This document shows, one piece after another, positions 1 to 9,993 of a DNA stretch of 39,021 nt. A program made the translations under genes and the position numbers. Origin of the DNA: Cuspidothrix issatschenkoi CHARLIE-1 (GTDB taxonomy: Bacteria; Cyanobacteriota; Cyanobacteriia; Cyanobacteriales; Nostocaceae); NCBI RefSeq assembly GCF_002934005.1, contig NZ_PGEM01000077.1, positions 1 through 39,021 of the forward strand, in the 5' to 3' direction. The notes beneath the pieces are model-generated. The model searched no databases. It had not been told where the DNA came from and worked only from the letters and a program-made list of their open reading frames with translations. Every line of letters begins with the position of its first letter. The first letter of the stretch is position 1.

Positions 1-113
1 GAGGAAATATCAAATCGTTGAAAGCATTTATATTCCATCCGGTTAGCGTCAAGAAATTATTAACCAGCTAATCATAAGTAATTATTATCTATACTATGTC
101 TGCTGATTAAGTA

Positions 114-260
114 TTGGGAATCAAAAAGTATTCTATACTGCACAGTATTTGGCGATCTCCCTTCAGGAAAAAACTTTTTGGTTTACTGCTAGGAAGTACG
201 GTGCTATTGATTATGTTCGTTCATGCGGTATTAGGTTTGAATTTAGGTATTTCTTTGTGA
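114..260 (+). CDS. possible 48-aa single-span membrane protein
   Basis: An open frame preceded in frame by a TAA could start at TTG 114 and ends at TGA 258-260. The product would have a basic N-terminal half (KK, RSPFRKK) followed by one hydrophobic stretch (LFGLLLGSTVLLIMFVHAVLGL) split here as LFGLLLGSTVL plus LIMFVHAVLGL, a plausible single membrane span with positive-inside topology. I do not recognise a family. It has a rare start codon and no clear ribosome binding site, so it may be chance or a decayed gene. The rest of positions 1-371 shows no other coding sequence or RNA that I can support; it includes the upstream region of comEC. Confidence 0.25.
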   Translation: MGIKKYSILHSIWRSPFRKKLFGLLLGSTVLLIMFVHAVLGLNLGISL

Positions 261-371
261 TGTTGTGATTGCCAAAGCTACCAGAGATGAATTATTTGTG
301 TAGAAAACAAATTCAATTTTGATATTGATGCTGTATTTTCTATACTGGGTGCTTTGGCAATTAAATTTTTT

Positions 372-2729
372 ATGATGCAGACGAGTGGAATAATTATCTG
401 TCTTAGTTATATTTTGGGTTTGCTAGTGACGGCAATTCCTTGGAGCGGTGTGGGAATGTTGCTGTTGGGTGTGGTGGGGGCGGTTTTATTTCCGAGAATT
501 GTGCGAAAATTTGCCCTGAAAAAAGAAGTTGGTGTGGGTAAAACAAAGGCGGCAGTTAATAACTGGGTGGGTACTCCCCATCCTAGAATATGGGTGATAG
601 CTGGGTTGGTGGGTTATTTGGCGAGTGTGTATTTGCAGTGGCGATCGCCCCAACCAGGAATACAAGATATTAGTCAGTTTATTGCTGAAGATGGTGGTAA
701 TGTTGAACAAGTGGTGATTGTCCGGGGCTTGGTAGATAGTAATCCCCGGATCACTCGTAGTCAACGAGGACAATTTTGGCTAACAGCAACTCAGTTAAAT
801 CTGGTGAACAATGATAGGAAAGCACTTCAAGGAACGGCGGGAAAATCAAAGGGGGTAACTGGTAGGTTATATGTGACCGTGCCGATATTGCAATCTACAG
901 GGTTATATCCTGGACAGCAAATTGCGGTGACGGGATTTTTGTATAAACCCACAGCAGCTTTAAATCCTGGTGGTTTTGATTTTCAGAAATATCTGCGGCA
1001 GGAGGAAACTTTTGCGGGTTTAGTTGGTAGCCAGATTAAAATTTTGGACGATGAACGTCCTTGGGGATGGTGGCAACTGCGTCAGCAAATTGTGCGATCG
1101 CAAGCTCGGTTATTAGGTGTTCCTGAAGGTCCTCTTGTTAGTGCAATGGTTTTAGGTGGTAAGGCTGTTGATTTACCTTATGATATTCGGGATTTATTTG
1201 TTAACACTGGTTTAGCTCCGGCTTTAGCTGCATCTGGGTTTCAAACTTCTCTAATTTTGGGTATAGTTTTACAGTTAACAAAACGTACAAATAAAGCGAC
1301 GCAGATTACTCTGGGTGGCTTGAGTTTAATCGTATTTTTGTTTTTAGTAGGTTTTGAACCTGCGGTGTTAAGAGCCGTAATTATGGGTTTTGCGGTTTTA
1401 ATAGGTTTGGCTTTGGAAAGAGGCATTAAACAATTAGGATCTTTATTAATAGCTGCAACATTATTATTGTTGTTTAATCCTTTATGGATTTGGAATTTAG
1501 GTTTTCAATTGAGTTTTTTGGCAACTTTGGGTTTAGTCGTTACATCACCACCAATTATTCAAAGGTTAGATTGGCTACCACCTGCGATCGCTGCTTTAAT
1601 TTCTGCACCTTTAGCAGCGACAATTTGGACTTTACCACGACTGCTAGAGTTTGCTTGTGTAATTATAGTTTACAGTATACCTCTGAGTATTTTGACCACA
1701 CCATTTATTTCTATTATTAGTATTGGGGGAATGATTACTGGTTTAATAAGTTTAATTTCTCCAAATTTAGGTGGTAATTTAGCCAGTCTCTTATATTATC
1801 CTACCCATTGGTTAATTCAAATGGTAGAATTTTTTGATAATTTACCAGGAAGTCAGATACCTGTTGGGAGTATATCAATTGGGCAAATGTTGACTATCTA
1901 CATTTTAATTATTTTAGTTTGGTTATTGCCGTGGTGGCAAAAACGGTGGTGGTTTGCGGGTTCAATAGCTGTAGGTTTGGTATTGATTCCTGTGTGGTAT
2001 TCTGCTAATAATCTGGTGAGAATTACTTTATTAGAAACGAGAACAGAACCAGTTTTAGTAATTCAAGATCGTGGGAATATTGCTTTAATTAATAGTGGTG
2101 ATGACGGGACGGGCAGATTTACTATTTTACCATTTCTAAGACAACAAGGCATAAATCAAATTAATTGGGCGATCGCTAGTAAGTTTCCTGGTTCTACCCA
2201 TGATGCTTGGTTGGAAATTCTGCACAGTCTACCAATTAAAAATTTATATGACTATAACCCGAATTTAGAAAACAATCTTGAAACTCAGGTATTACAACAG
2301 CAACTACAAAAACAGCAAGGAATTTATCAAAATTTAGAAGTTGGACAACCTATAAATACGCCGACAATTATGGGACGATTAATTAATAATCAAGTACCAA
2401 TTTTAAAACTACAAATGTTTAATCAAACTTGGTTGTTAGTGGGGAGTATTAAAGCTCGACAAATTGCCGAATTGGTGAAAACAGGAGAATTGTTTTCTCC
2501 ACAGGTCTTATGGTGTCCATCAGAATCTTTACAAGATTTAGTTACAGCACTAAAACCACAAGTTGCGATTGCTCCTGGTAGTAATTTAGATAATAAAGCA
2601 TTATCTTTTTTAAATAAAGGACAAACAAAGATTTTCTTAACTGGTAAAGATGGGGCAATTCAATGGACACCCAATGGCAATTTTCAATCTTTCATCCAAA
2701 CAACAGAAAATAAATCTTCCGTTTTGTAA
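372..2729 (+). CDS. comEC: ComEC/Rec2-family DNA-uptake channel protein
   Basis: Inner-membrane protein of natural transformation, thought to carry single-stranded DNA across the membrane. The order matches the family: two or three N-terminal membrane spans, a soluble DUF4131-like segment (about residues 80-235), then the multi-span competence domain containing LAPALAASGFQTSLILG, and a C-terminal metallo-beta-lactamase-like domain (about 560-785). In that last domain, where active members carry HxHxDH, this protein reads ASKFPGSTHDAW, so the metal-binding histidines are largely missing. Start: an upstream in-frame TTG at 354 exists, but ATG 372 (or 375) directly precedes the first hydrophobic segment and is preferred, giving about 785 residues, a normal length. 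A good intrinsic terminator follows. Confidence 0.9.
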   Translation: MMQTSGIIICLSYILGLLVTAIPWSGVGMLLLGVVGAVLFPRIVRKFALKKEVGVGKTKAAVNNWVGTPHPRIWVIAGLVGYLASVYLQWRSPQPGIQDISQFIAEDGGNVEQVVIVRGLVDSNPRITRSQRGQFWLTATQLNLVNNDRKALQGTAGKSKGVTGRLYVTVPILQSTGLYPGQQIAVTGFLYKPTAALNPGGFDFQKYLRQEETFAGLVGSQIKILDDERPWGWWQLRQQIVRSQARLLGVPEGPLVSAMVLGGKAVDLPYDIRDLFVNTGLAPALAASGFQTSLILGIVLQLTKRTNKATQITLGGLSLIVFLFLVGFEPAVLRAVIMGFAVLIGLALERGIKQLGSLLIAATLLLLFNPLWIWNLGFQLSFLATLGLVVTSPPIIQRLDWLPPAIAALISAPLAATIWTLPRLLEFACVIIVYSIPLSILTTPFISIISIGGMITGLISLISPNLGGNLASLLYYPTHWLIQMVEFFDNLPGSQIPVGSISIGQMLTIYILIILVWLLPWWQKRWWFAGSIAVGLVLIPVWYSANNLVRITLLETRTEPVLVIQDRGNIALINSGDDGTGRFTILPFLRQQGINQINWAIASKFPGSTHDAWLEILHSLPIKNLYDYNPNLENNLETQVLQQQLQKQQGIYQNLEVGQPINTPTIMGRLINNQVPILKLQMFNQTWLLVGSIKARQIAELVKTGELFSPQVLWCPSESLQDLVTALKPQVAIAPGSNLDNKALSFLNKGQTKIFLTGKDGAIQWTPNGNFQSFIQTTENKSSVL

Positions 2730-2750
2730 TATCAATAATTTTAGGAAATC

Positions 2751-2787
2751 AGATCCCGAACTTATATAAAAAGACCGGGATCTTTTT
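2751..2787 (+). terminator. intrinsic terminator of comEC
   Basis: An 8-bp perfect stem, AGATCCCG (2751-2758) with CGGGATCT (2776-2783), is followed by a T-run (TTTTT with the last stem T). It starts 22 bp after the comEC stop codon. On the opposite strand there is no T-run after the hairpin, so it looks one-directional. Confidence 0.8.
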
Positions 2788-2822
2788 ATTGATAACTAAT
2801 GTTAGAACTGTTATAGAATGAG

Positions 2823-3296
2823 TTAGGCAGCTTCAGGATTAAGACGACTCATTTGCCATGTTGTGTATGTACCGATGGGACTCCAAAGTAAATAAGGAAA
2901 TAATAGTAATGCTGCTGGCAAAGATACTGATACAACTGTTAGGGTAATTAACAGGCAAATGAGTAATCCTGTACCACCAAGAATTGTACCAATGGTGAGA
3001 CTACGAAGACGTAACATGACAGGGGTATAAGCTATGGTAAATATCTCTAATAAGAGGTATAAAGCCATCATTAAGCGGGTTGAATCAGTATTGGGATTGT
3101 GTTCCCAAATGATGTAAGCTGACCAAGCACCACAGATAAATATTACAGTCCAAATTAGGGGGATTAGTGATTCAAAGGTCAGCCATTTAGGTCTTTTAAG
3201 TTGTCGAAACCATTGACTTTTATTTGGTGTAATACAGTTACCAATAAAGCCGACTAATAATACTATACCACCAATGATTAGCCAAGATTTAATCAT
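2823..3296 (-). CDS. tspO: TspO/MBR family membrane protein
   Basis: Five-span membrane protein of the translocator/benzodiazepine-receptor family, which binds porphyrins and in bacteria is linked to stress and tetrapyrrole regulation. Its 157 residues match the family length. Diagnostic features are the N-terminal span, the loop WFRQLKRPKWLTFESLIPLIW (an equivalent of the family W..L.KP.W.PP motif, here without the usual PP), the following GAWSAY segment, and a C-terminal span ending in a W/N-containing tail. ATG at 3294-3296. It stands alone, with comEC converging from the other side. Whether it binds heme or porphyrin here cannot be read from sequence. Confidence 0.85.
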   Translation of the reverse strand: MIKSWLIIGGIVLLVGFIGNCITPNKSQWFRQLKRPKWLTFESLIPLIWTVIFICGAWSAYIIWEHNPNTDSTRLMMALYLLLEIFTIAYTPVMLRLRSLTIGTILGGTGLLICLLITLTVVSVSLPAALLLFPYLLWSPIGTYTTWQMSRLNPEAA

Positions 3297-3432
3297 AATT
3301 GCCTTGGTGTTAACTTCCAGATAAGTATGATATCACCTAAGTAGGTTAGCGTTAAAAATTGTCGTTATAGCAGGTAAAAAGGTTGTACCTCATTTGAATG
3401 AAATATGCTGTATCTATTGGTAAAACTTTAAT

Positions 3433-3460
3433 CGAGGTTGGTGGGCATTGCCCACCCTCG
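3433..3460 (-). terminator. GGTGGGC/GCCCACC palindrome downstream of ychF
   Basis: GGTGGGC (3440-3446) and GCCCACC (3450-3456) form a 7-bp GC-rich stem with a 3-base loop, extended outside by CGAG/CTCG arms. It lies 30-55 bp past the ychF stop and may end that transcript, although no T-run follows on either strand. The same type of palindrome is a common dispersed repeat in cyanobacteria, so it may be a repeat rather than a dedicated terminator. Confidence 0.5.
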
Positions 3461-3488
3461 CAAGTAATTTCCGAGTTGGAAATAATGC

Positions 3489-4580
3489 TTAAACGTTAAA
3501 CCGGAATAACATCACATCCCCTTCTTGGACGATATACTCCTTACCTTCACTTCTGACTAAACCTTTTTCCTTAGCGCCATTCATCGAACCATAGGTAACT
3601 AAATCATTATAAGCTACAGTTTCAGCGCGAATAAAACCGCGTTCAAAGTCAGAGTGAATGACTCCTGCTGCTTGGGGTGCAGACATTCCGGCATGAATTG
3701 TCCAAGCGCGGGTTTCTTTTGGTCCACAGGTGAAATATGTCCGTAAACCTAAAAGACTGTAAGTTGCACGAATTAAAGATTTTAAACCGCCTTCTTTCAC
3801 ACCCAAAGATTCCAGAAAATCAGCTTTATCTGCTTCGGGTAATTCTACTAATTCCGCTTCTACTTGTGCGGAAACTATGACAACTTGGGCATTCTCAGCA
3901 GATGCAACTGATCGGACTTTTTCCACAAAATCATTACCAGTTGCTAGGTCATCTTCAGAAACGTTAGCAGCGTAAATAATTGGTTTATTGGTAAGTAGTC
4001 CTAAGCCTTTAATAATTGCGGTTTCTTCTTCATTTAAACTGACTTGACGGACAGATTTACCTTCATTTAAAGCAACTGCTAATTTTTCTAACACTGTAAT
4101 TTCAAATTGTGCATCTTTGCTGGTGCGTGCGAGTTTGCGCGTTCTATCAATGCGGCGTTCAATTTGAAATAAATCTGATAAACCAAGTTCTAAATTAATG
4201 ATTTCAATATCTCGTACTGGGTCTACAGAACCGGCAACGTGAATGATATCATCATTTTCAAAACAACGGACAACATGAACGATGGCATCAACTTCGCGGA
4301 TGTGAGATAAAAATTGATTACCAAGTCCTTCTCCTTGACTTGCTCCTTTAACTAAACCGGCGATATCTACAAATTCTACCCGTGCAGGTATAATTTGTTC
4401 AGAGCTAGCAATTTTAGCAAGAACGTTTAACCGGTCATCTGGTACTGAGACAATGCCAACATTCGGTTCAATGGTACAAAATGGGAAGTTAGCCGCTTCG
4501 GCTTTAGCATTAGCGACTACAGCGTTAAATAAGGTTGATTTTCCGACGTTGGGAAGTCCGACAATTCCGGCTCTTAGCAT
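3489..4580 (-). CDS. ychF: redox-regulated P-loop ATPase YchF
   Basis: Obg-related TRAFAC NTPase (OLA1/YchF) that prefers ATP to GTP and interacts with ribosomes. Its 363 residues are the usual length. Visible motifs: P-loop GLPNVGKST (residues 8-16), switch I NFPFCTIEPN (about 32-41), G3 region DIAGLVKGASQGEGLGNQFL, which has the family's hydrophobic residue in place of the catalytic Gln/His, and a G4 substitute AANVSEDD. The C-terminal TGS domain carries the family-typical GPKETRAWTI and DFERGFIRAE motifs. ATG at 4578-4580. It is monocistronic; the upstream region contains a heptamer repeat and a HIP1 site. Confidence 0.96.
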   Translation of the reverse strand: MLRAGIVGLPNVGKSTLFNAVVANAKAEAANFPFCTIEPNVGIVSVPDDRLNVLAKIASSEQIIPARVEFVDIAGLVKGASQGEGLGNQFLSHIREVDAIVHVVRCFENDDIIHVAGSVDPVRDIEIINLELGLSDLFQIERRIDRTRKLARTSKDAQFEITVLEKLAVALNEGKSVRQVSLNEEETAIIKGLGLLTNKPIIYAANVSEDDLATGNDFVEKVRSVASAENAQVVIVSAQVEAELVELPEADKADFLESLGVKEGGLKSLIRATYSLLGLRTYFTCGPKETRAWTIHAGMSAPQAAGVIHSDFERGFIRAETVAYNDLVTYGSMNGAKEKGLVRSEGKEYIVQEGDVMLFRFNV

Positions 4581-4618
4581 TTTAGATTTGGATTTTGGTT
4601 TTAACTATAAAGATATAG

Positions 4619-4649
4619 CAGGTGACAGGTAACAGGTGACAGGTGACAG
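4619..4649. repeat. short tandem heptamer repeat (STRR type)
   Basis: Four tandem 7-base units of the form CAGGTGA/CAGGTAA. Short tandemly repeated repetitive sequences of 7 bases are characteristic of heterocystous cyanobacteria. It lies 38 bp upstream of the ychF start, so it may be part of its 5' region. The rest of 4581-4868 shows only a HIP1 octamer at 4693-4700. Confidence 0.75.
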
Positions 4650-4868
4650 AGTGGAAAGTCTGTTCGTGTAGTTGGGAATTATGAGGGTATTTGCGATCGC
4701 AACTATCACTATTGTATCTTTTTCCTGTCAGCTATTAATCTATTTTAGACAGATTACCATTTTTTCTGTTGTCTGTGGGAGTTCTGAGGAAAACAAGAAT
4801 CATCAGGAAAAACAATAGTTTTTGAGGAAATATGCTTTGATTAAGGTAGAAAACCACAACTATGCACT

Positions 4869-5057
4869 ATGCCTATCAAAGTTCATCTAGTTGTCATTAT
4901 CTATGATATTACCTTGTTGGTATTTTATACGGAATCAGAGTGCTGGGAGTTTCGCTTAATTAGTTCTGGTGGTGAGGTTTTTGGGGAGCAGCGAATTTAC
5001 TACAGTCCAGAAGCAGCAGAAAAGGCTGGACGTGAGTGGATTTATCAGGGATATTAA
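4869..5057 (+). CDS. small conserved-looking protein, 62 aa, unknown function
   Basis: ATG 4869 to TAA 5057. The second half reads WEFRLISSGGEVFGEQRIYY and then SPEAAEKAGREWI. That pattern, a two-strand hairpin with a polar turn followed by a helix rich in A/E, recalls the YegP/DUF1508-type fold in which FRL..NGEVI.SS..Y.S...A..GI repeats occur. This is a resemblance only. The N-terminal half is hydrophobic (VHLVVIIYDITLLVFY), perhaps another beta segment. No strong ribosome binding site is seen. It converges with the next minus-strand gene. Function unknown. Confidence 0.55.
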   Translation: MPIKVHLVVIIYDITLLVFYTESECWEFRLISSGGEVFGEQRIYYSPEAAEKAGREWIYQGY

Positions 5058-5120
5058 TTATGGAGGTAAATTTGGATCAAAAATAGTTATTCTTGAGACT
5101 AGAAAGAGGCTTTCTCAGAT

Positions 5121-5155
5121 AGGGGAAAGGAAAATTTTGCTTCTTTTCCCTTTTA
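5121..5155. terminator. imperfect hairpin between convergent small genes
   Basis: AGGGGAAAGGAA (5121-5132) pairs imperfectly with TTCTTTTCCCT (5141-5151), followed by TTTT on the plus strand. It sits between the plus-strand 62-aa gene and the end of the minus-strand 104-aa gene. On the plus strand it looks like a weak intrinsic terminator. A second tiny hairpin, GAAAG/CTTTC, lies at 5103-5115. Confidence 0.45.
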
Positions 5156-5467
5156 GTCTTTTTGTGCATCATGATCAAATAATTCTATTAAGCCAACTGT
5201 CCCAACAAAAAAAGTATAAACTGCATATTGGAATGCTATTTTATCTTTAGACGGTGCATAATAGGCAGCAATAATACTTTCTAGAAAATGTGCTGATAGT
5301 GCCACATGAGCAAGTATTAATGCTGGATTAAGAAAAACAGGTAATTGACTATTAGTTATGACTGTTTGGATGTTCCATAATTCTAAACCCACACCACTTG
5401 TGATGAGGGGGATAGAGATAAATTTGACGATAGGAAATAGTTTGGTTTTGATTTCTTTTAAGTTCAT
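5153..5467 (-). CDS. small membrane protein, 104 aa, unknown function
   Basis: Hydrophobic protein with about three membrane segments: FISIPLITSGVGLELW (about 16-31), PALILAHVALSAHFLESIIAAYY (about 48-70) and YAVYTFFVGTVGLIELF (about 82-98). The N-terminus is basic (MNLKEIKTKLFPIVK), as expected for a membrane insertion start. ATG at 5465-5467. The distribution of A, H and E residues in the middle span (AHVALSAHFLE) is unusual and could bind a metal or cofactor, but I cannot name the family. The downstream end overlaps the hairpin described at 5121-5155. Confidence 0.6.
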   Translation of the reverse strand: MNLKEIKTKLFPIVKFISIPLITSGVGLELWNIQTVITNSQLPVFLNPALILAHVALSAHFLESIIAAYYAPSKDKIAFQYAVYTFFVGTVGLIELFDHDAQKD

Positions 5468-5505
5468 GATGAGTTATGCAACTGGTGATCGGTAAATTAA
5501 TTTAC

Positions 5506-6057
5506 TCAAAGAGCAGGAGTAGGAGAACGTAACCAAACTTTACTTTGATTATTCATCTGAATACTACAAGCAGAGGGACTTTTGGTATTAGTAAAGTTAC
5601 AAGTATAAGTGGCTAAACGTTCTTTTTGATAGTCAAAGATGCGGATATTATAACCTGACTTACTGGCCATAGTTCCTAAACGATTAACAAACACATATCT
5701 TTCTACATAATCTAATAAACTCCAAATTTGCTGGTTAACAATTAAATCTACTCTTGGTGGTTCTTTTGTTGTTGATGGGTAAGCTATCCAATTATCTAAA
5801 AGTTTAGTTTCTGAGTTTTCTTTAGCCCACCATAAACTAGGAACTGTCAATTTTTGAGGATGAATCGTTTTCGCTGTGATAATATTATCTTTAGGTTGGT
5901 TCAGTAATTCTAATTCTAAAGGTGCATTAGAAGGTAAGGAAATATTTTCAGCTTTTGAGGGAAGAATAGGTAAAAAAGAAGATATTGCCAGGCTAAAAAT
6001 TGCTAAAAATAGGGGCTGTTTGTGGCTGGTAAATAATATATTTCTAGTCATTGTCAT
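5506..6057 (-). CDS. exported protein of unknown function, 183 aa
   Basis: A signal peptide is evident: a basic start, then PLFLAIFSLAISSFLPILPS and a probable cleavage after SKA (about residue 36). The mature part is a single small domain with two cysteines (in YTCNF and SACSI) that could form a disulfide in the periplasm, and conserved-looking segments WSLLDYVERYVFVNRLGTMA and GYNIRIFDYQKERLATY. Closely similar proteins of about this size are common in filamentous cyanobacteria, to my recollection without an assigned role. ATG at 6055-6057. It lies 38 bp upstream of the small membrane protein gene on the same strand, so the two may be co-transcribed. Confidence 0.65.
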   Translation of the reverse strand: MTMTRNILFTSHKQPLFLAIFSLAISSFLPILPSKAENISLPSNAPLELELLNQPKDNIITAKTIHPQKLTVPSLWWAKENSETKLLDNWIAYPSTTKEPPRVDLIVNQQIWSLLDYVERYVFVNRLGTMASKSGYNIRIFDYQKERLATYTCNFTNTKSPSACSIQMNNQSKVWLRSPTPAL

Positions 6058-6115
6058 TAATAATGCAAATTAACTATTTAGGAATTACCGCAAGTGTCAC
6101 ACCAAAAAATTTGTT

Positions 6116-6203
6116 GTAGGGTGCGTCAGATATCAACAATTCGGTGATTTACGTAACTTATGCTCTCTGACGTGGTTGGTGAGATTGCCGAACCACACCC
6201 TAC
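6116..6203. repeat. nested palindromic intergenic repeat
   Basis: GTAGGGTGCGTCAGA (6116-6130) pairs with TCTGACG (6166-6172) and CACCCTAC (6196-6203). The two halves of the right arm are separated by a second hairpin, TGGTT...AACCA. Folded, this is a three-way structure. GTAGGGTGCGTCAG palindromes are a familiar dispersed repeat of cyanobacterial genomes. It occupies most of the 309-bp gap between the exported protein gene and the M50B peptidase gene; the remainder (6204-6366) is AT-rich promoter-like sequence with no other structure that I can support. Confidence 0.7.
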
Positions 6204-6366
6204 CAATATGCGAGTTGTGTAAGTTATATATTAAACTAGTGTACTGCTTAGTTTGCTAAAAAGACGTTAATTTTTAGAAGAATTTTACTAATTTTGATAA
6301 AAGTCAATTAATATGAATTAAAGAATACTCTGTTAATTAGTGTAATTACTGCAAGGATAGTTACTA

Positions 6367-8275
<1,909 letters not shown>

Positions 8276-8308
8276 AAATACTGCTATGATAGTATTTTGT
8301 TGATCTTT

Positions 8309-8382
8309 GGGGTTGTAGCTCAGTTGGATAGAGCGAGCGCCTCCTAAGCGCTAGGCCGTGCGTTCGATCCGCACCAATCCCG
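8309..8382 (+). tRNA. tRNA-Arg (anticodon CCU)
   Basis: All four arms fold. The acceptor GGGGTTG (8309-8315) pairs with CAATCCC (8375-8381) including one G-T pair. The D-stem is GCTC/GAGC. The anticodon stem AGCGC/GCGCT encloses loop CTCCTAA with anticodon CCT at 8343-8345. The variable loop is AGGCC. The T-stem GTGCG/CGCAC encloses TTCGATC. The discriminator base is G 8382. CCA is not encoded. It reads AGG codons. Confidence 0.97.
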
Positions 8383-8392
8383 TTTATATATG

Positions 8393-8619
8393 TATATAGG
8401 GCTTGCTGAATAAACCAAAAACCTAGATATATTAAGAGTTTCAGGCTTAAAAAAGTGAATTAGGTGCAAGGAATAAGCATTGAAACCATTAAAAACCTAT
8501 CACTTTCTCAGATTCGAGACTATTCTTATCTCCTCCTAATTCTTCCTCCTGACTCGGTGACTCGGTGACTCGGTGACTCCTAGCCCTCACGAAAAGACTT
8601 TTTCAGCAAGCCCTATATA
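8393..8619. mobile_element. MITE-like element next to tRNA-Arg
   Basis: Perfect 18-bp terminal inverted repeats, TATATAGGGCTTGCTGAA (8393-8410) and its complement (8602-8619), bound a 227-bp non-coding segment 10 bp downstream of the tRNA. The outer TATATA may be a target duplication rather than part of the repeat, in which case the inverted repeat is GGGCTTGCTGAA. Inside are three tandem copies of GACTCGGT followed by GACTCC. No transposase reading frame is present. It resembles a non-autonomous derivative of a DNA transposon; I cannot name the parent family. It also accounts for most of the 396-bp gap 8276-8671. Confidence 0.7.
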
Positions 8620-8671
8620 GTCCGTCCTGGTCAGGAAGATCCCAGATGGGCAGGGTTTCCCGCCCCTAATG

Positions 8672-9712
8672 CTATAATTTAGCGTGAGCAGCCAAAATAA
8701 TTCTTTCTGTTTCTTCCCAACTGATACATTTATCAGTCACGGAAACACCATATTTTAAGTCTTCACGATTTCCTGTAATCGGTTGACCACCTTCATATAA
8801 ATTTGATTCTAGCATCATTCCTACAATAGAACTATTACCATCTAGTATTTGCTGAATAATATTCTCAAAAACAGTAGATTGTAATCTGTAATCTTTATTG
8901 GTGTTACCATGACTACAATCAACAACTATTCTCGGTGATAAGTTAGCAGCTTTTAATTGTTCTTCCACTAATGTGATATTGTCCGCGTCAAAATTAGGCT
9001 GATTTCCTCCCCGCAAAATTACATGACCATGAGCATTTCCCCTAGTTTGAAATACACTCACTTGTCCCTTTTGATTAATCCCCAGAAAATTATGGGAAGT
9101 TTTCGCTGATTTGAGGGCATTTACAGCTACTTGAATATTACCATCTGTACCATTTTTAAACCCCACAGGCATAGATAAACCACTAGCCATTTCTCGGTGT
9201 GTCTGTGATTCTGTTGTTCTTGCGCCAATAGCTGACCAAGAGACTAATTCACTGATATATTGAGGGATAATAGGATCAAGTGCTTCTGTAGCAGTTGGTA
9301 ATCCTAATTCTGTCAGATTTAATAATAAGCTTCTAGCAATTAATATCCCTTTTTCTACATTAAAAGAATCATCCATTTCTGGATCATTAATTAATCCTTT
9401 CCAACCTACAGTAGTTCTGGGCTTTTCAAAATAAACCCGCATAATTAAGAGCAGTTTATCCTTCACTTTTTCCGCTAAAGCTTGCAATTTTTCTCCATAT
9501 TCTATTGCTGCTTTCGGATCATGTATTGAACAAGGCCCAACTACAATAAATTTACGCCGATCTTGAAAATCTAGAATATTTTCTATTTCTTGTCTGAATT
9601 TTAAAATTGTATTTTCAGCAGTTTTGGTTAAAGGTAATTTTGCTTTCACTTCATTAGGAGTTAATAAAACATGAGAACTCTTAATGTTGGTGTTAATTAG
9701 TTTGTGGATCAT
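8672..9712 (-). CDS. 3-deoxy-7-phosphoheptulonate (DAHP) synthase, class I
   Basis: First enzyme of the shikimate pathway: condenses phosphoenolpyruvate and erythrose 4-phosphate. AroF/G/H type, shown by KFIVVGPCSIHDPKAAIEYG, MRVYFEKPRTTVGWKGLIND, GLPTATEALDP, IGARTTESQTHRE, LRGGNQPNFD and DCSHGNTNKD. The metal ligand Cys in GPCSIHDP and the His in DCSHGN are present. The frame is open to GTG 9823, but ATG 9712 begins right at the usual N-terminal helix and gives about 346 residues, matching the roughly 350 of E. coli AroG, so it is preferred. Which aromatic amino acid inhibits it cannot be told. The 281-bp gap upstream shows no leader peptide or attenuator that I can support. Confidence 0.95.
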   Translation of the reverse strand: MIHKLINTNIKSSHVLLTPNEVKAKLPLTKTAENTILKFRQEIENILDFQDRRKFIVVGPCSIHDPKAAIEYGEKLQALAEKVKDKLLLIMRVYFEKPRTTVGWKGLINDPEMDDSFNVEKGILIARSLLLNLTELGLPTATEALDPIIPQYISELVSWSAIGARTTESQTHREMASGLSMPVGFKNGTDGNIQVAVNALKSAKTSHNFLGINQKGQVSVFQTRGNAHGHVILRGGNQPNFDADNITLVEEQLKAANLSPRIVVDCSHGNTNKDYRLQSTVFENIIQQILDGNSSIVGMMLESNLYEGGQPITGNREDLKYGVSVTDKCISWEETERIILAAHAKL

Positions 9713-9993
9713 GGCAGAAATCTCTGGATTTGTGTTATACGGTAGTAATCCTAAAATATCTGTGAAAACGTTTTTTATTCTTTTTAAACCTAAAGTAGTT
9801 TGTCTAAAAAACAGGTTACACAAACTCAGATCAGATTACTATATGCAAGGGTCGAATATATTAATATACACATTTTTTCAGGAAAATACAAGCAAAATCC
9901 GTGTTGTTTCCATAACATCTAGATATAAAGGGTAATATCCCCAACCTAAAACAAGTCAGGAATATTTTTGAATAGTGGCTATATTTTGCAAAA

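Noticed and set aside
4619-4649. Tandem repeats as a CRISPR array
   Set aside because: Units are 7 bases without spacers; they are STRR-type repeats, as at 10421 and 24909.
9713-9823. N-terminal extension of DAHP synthase from a GTG codon
   Set aside because: The added 37 residues have no family counterpart, and ATG 9712 gives the normal length.
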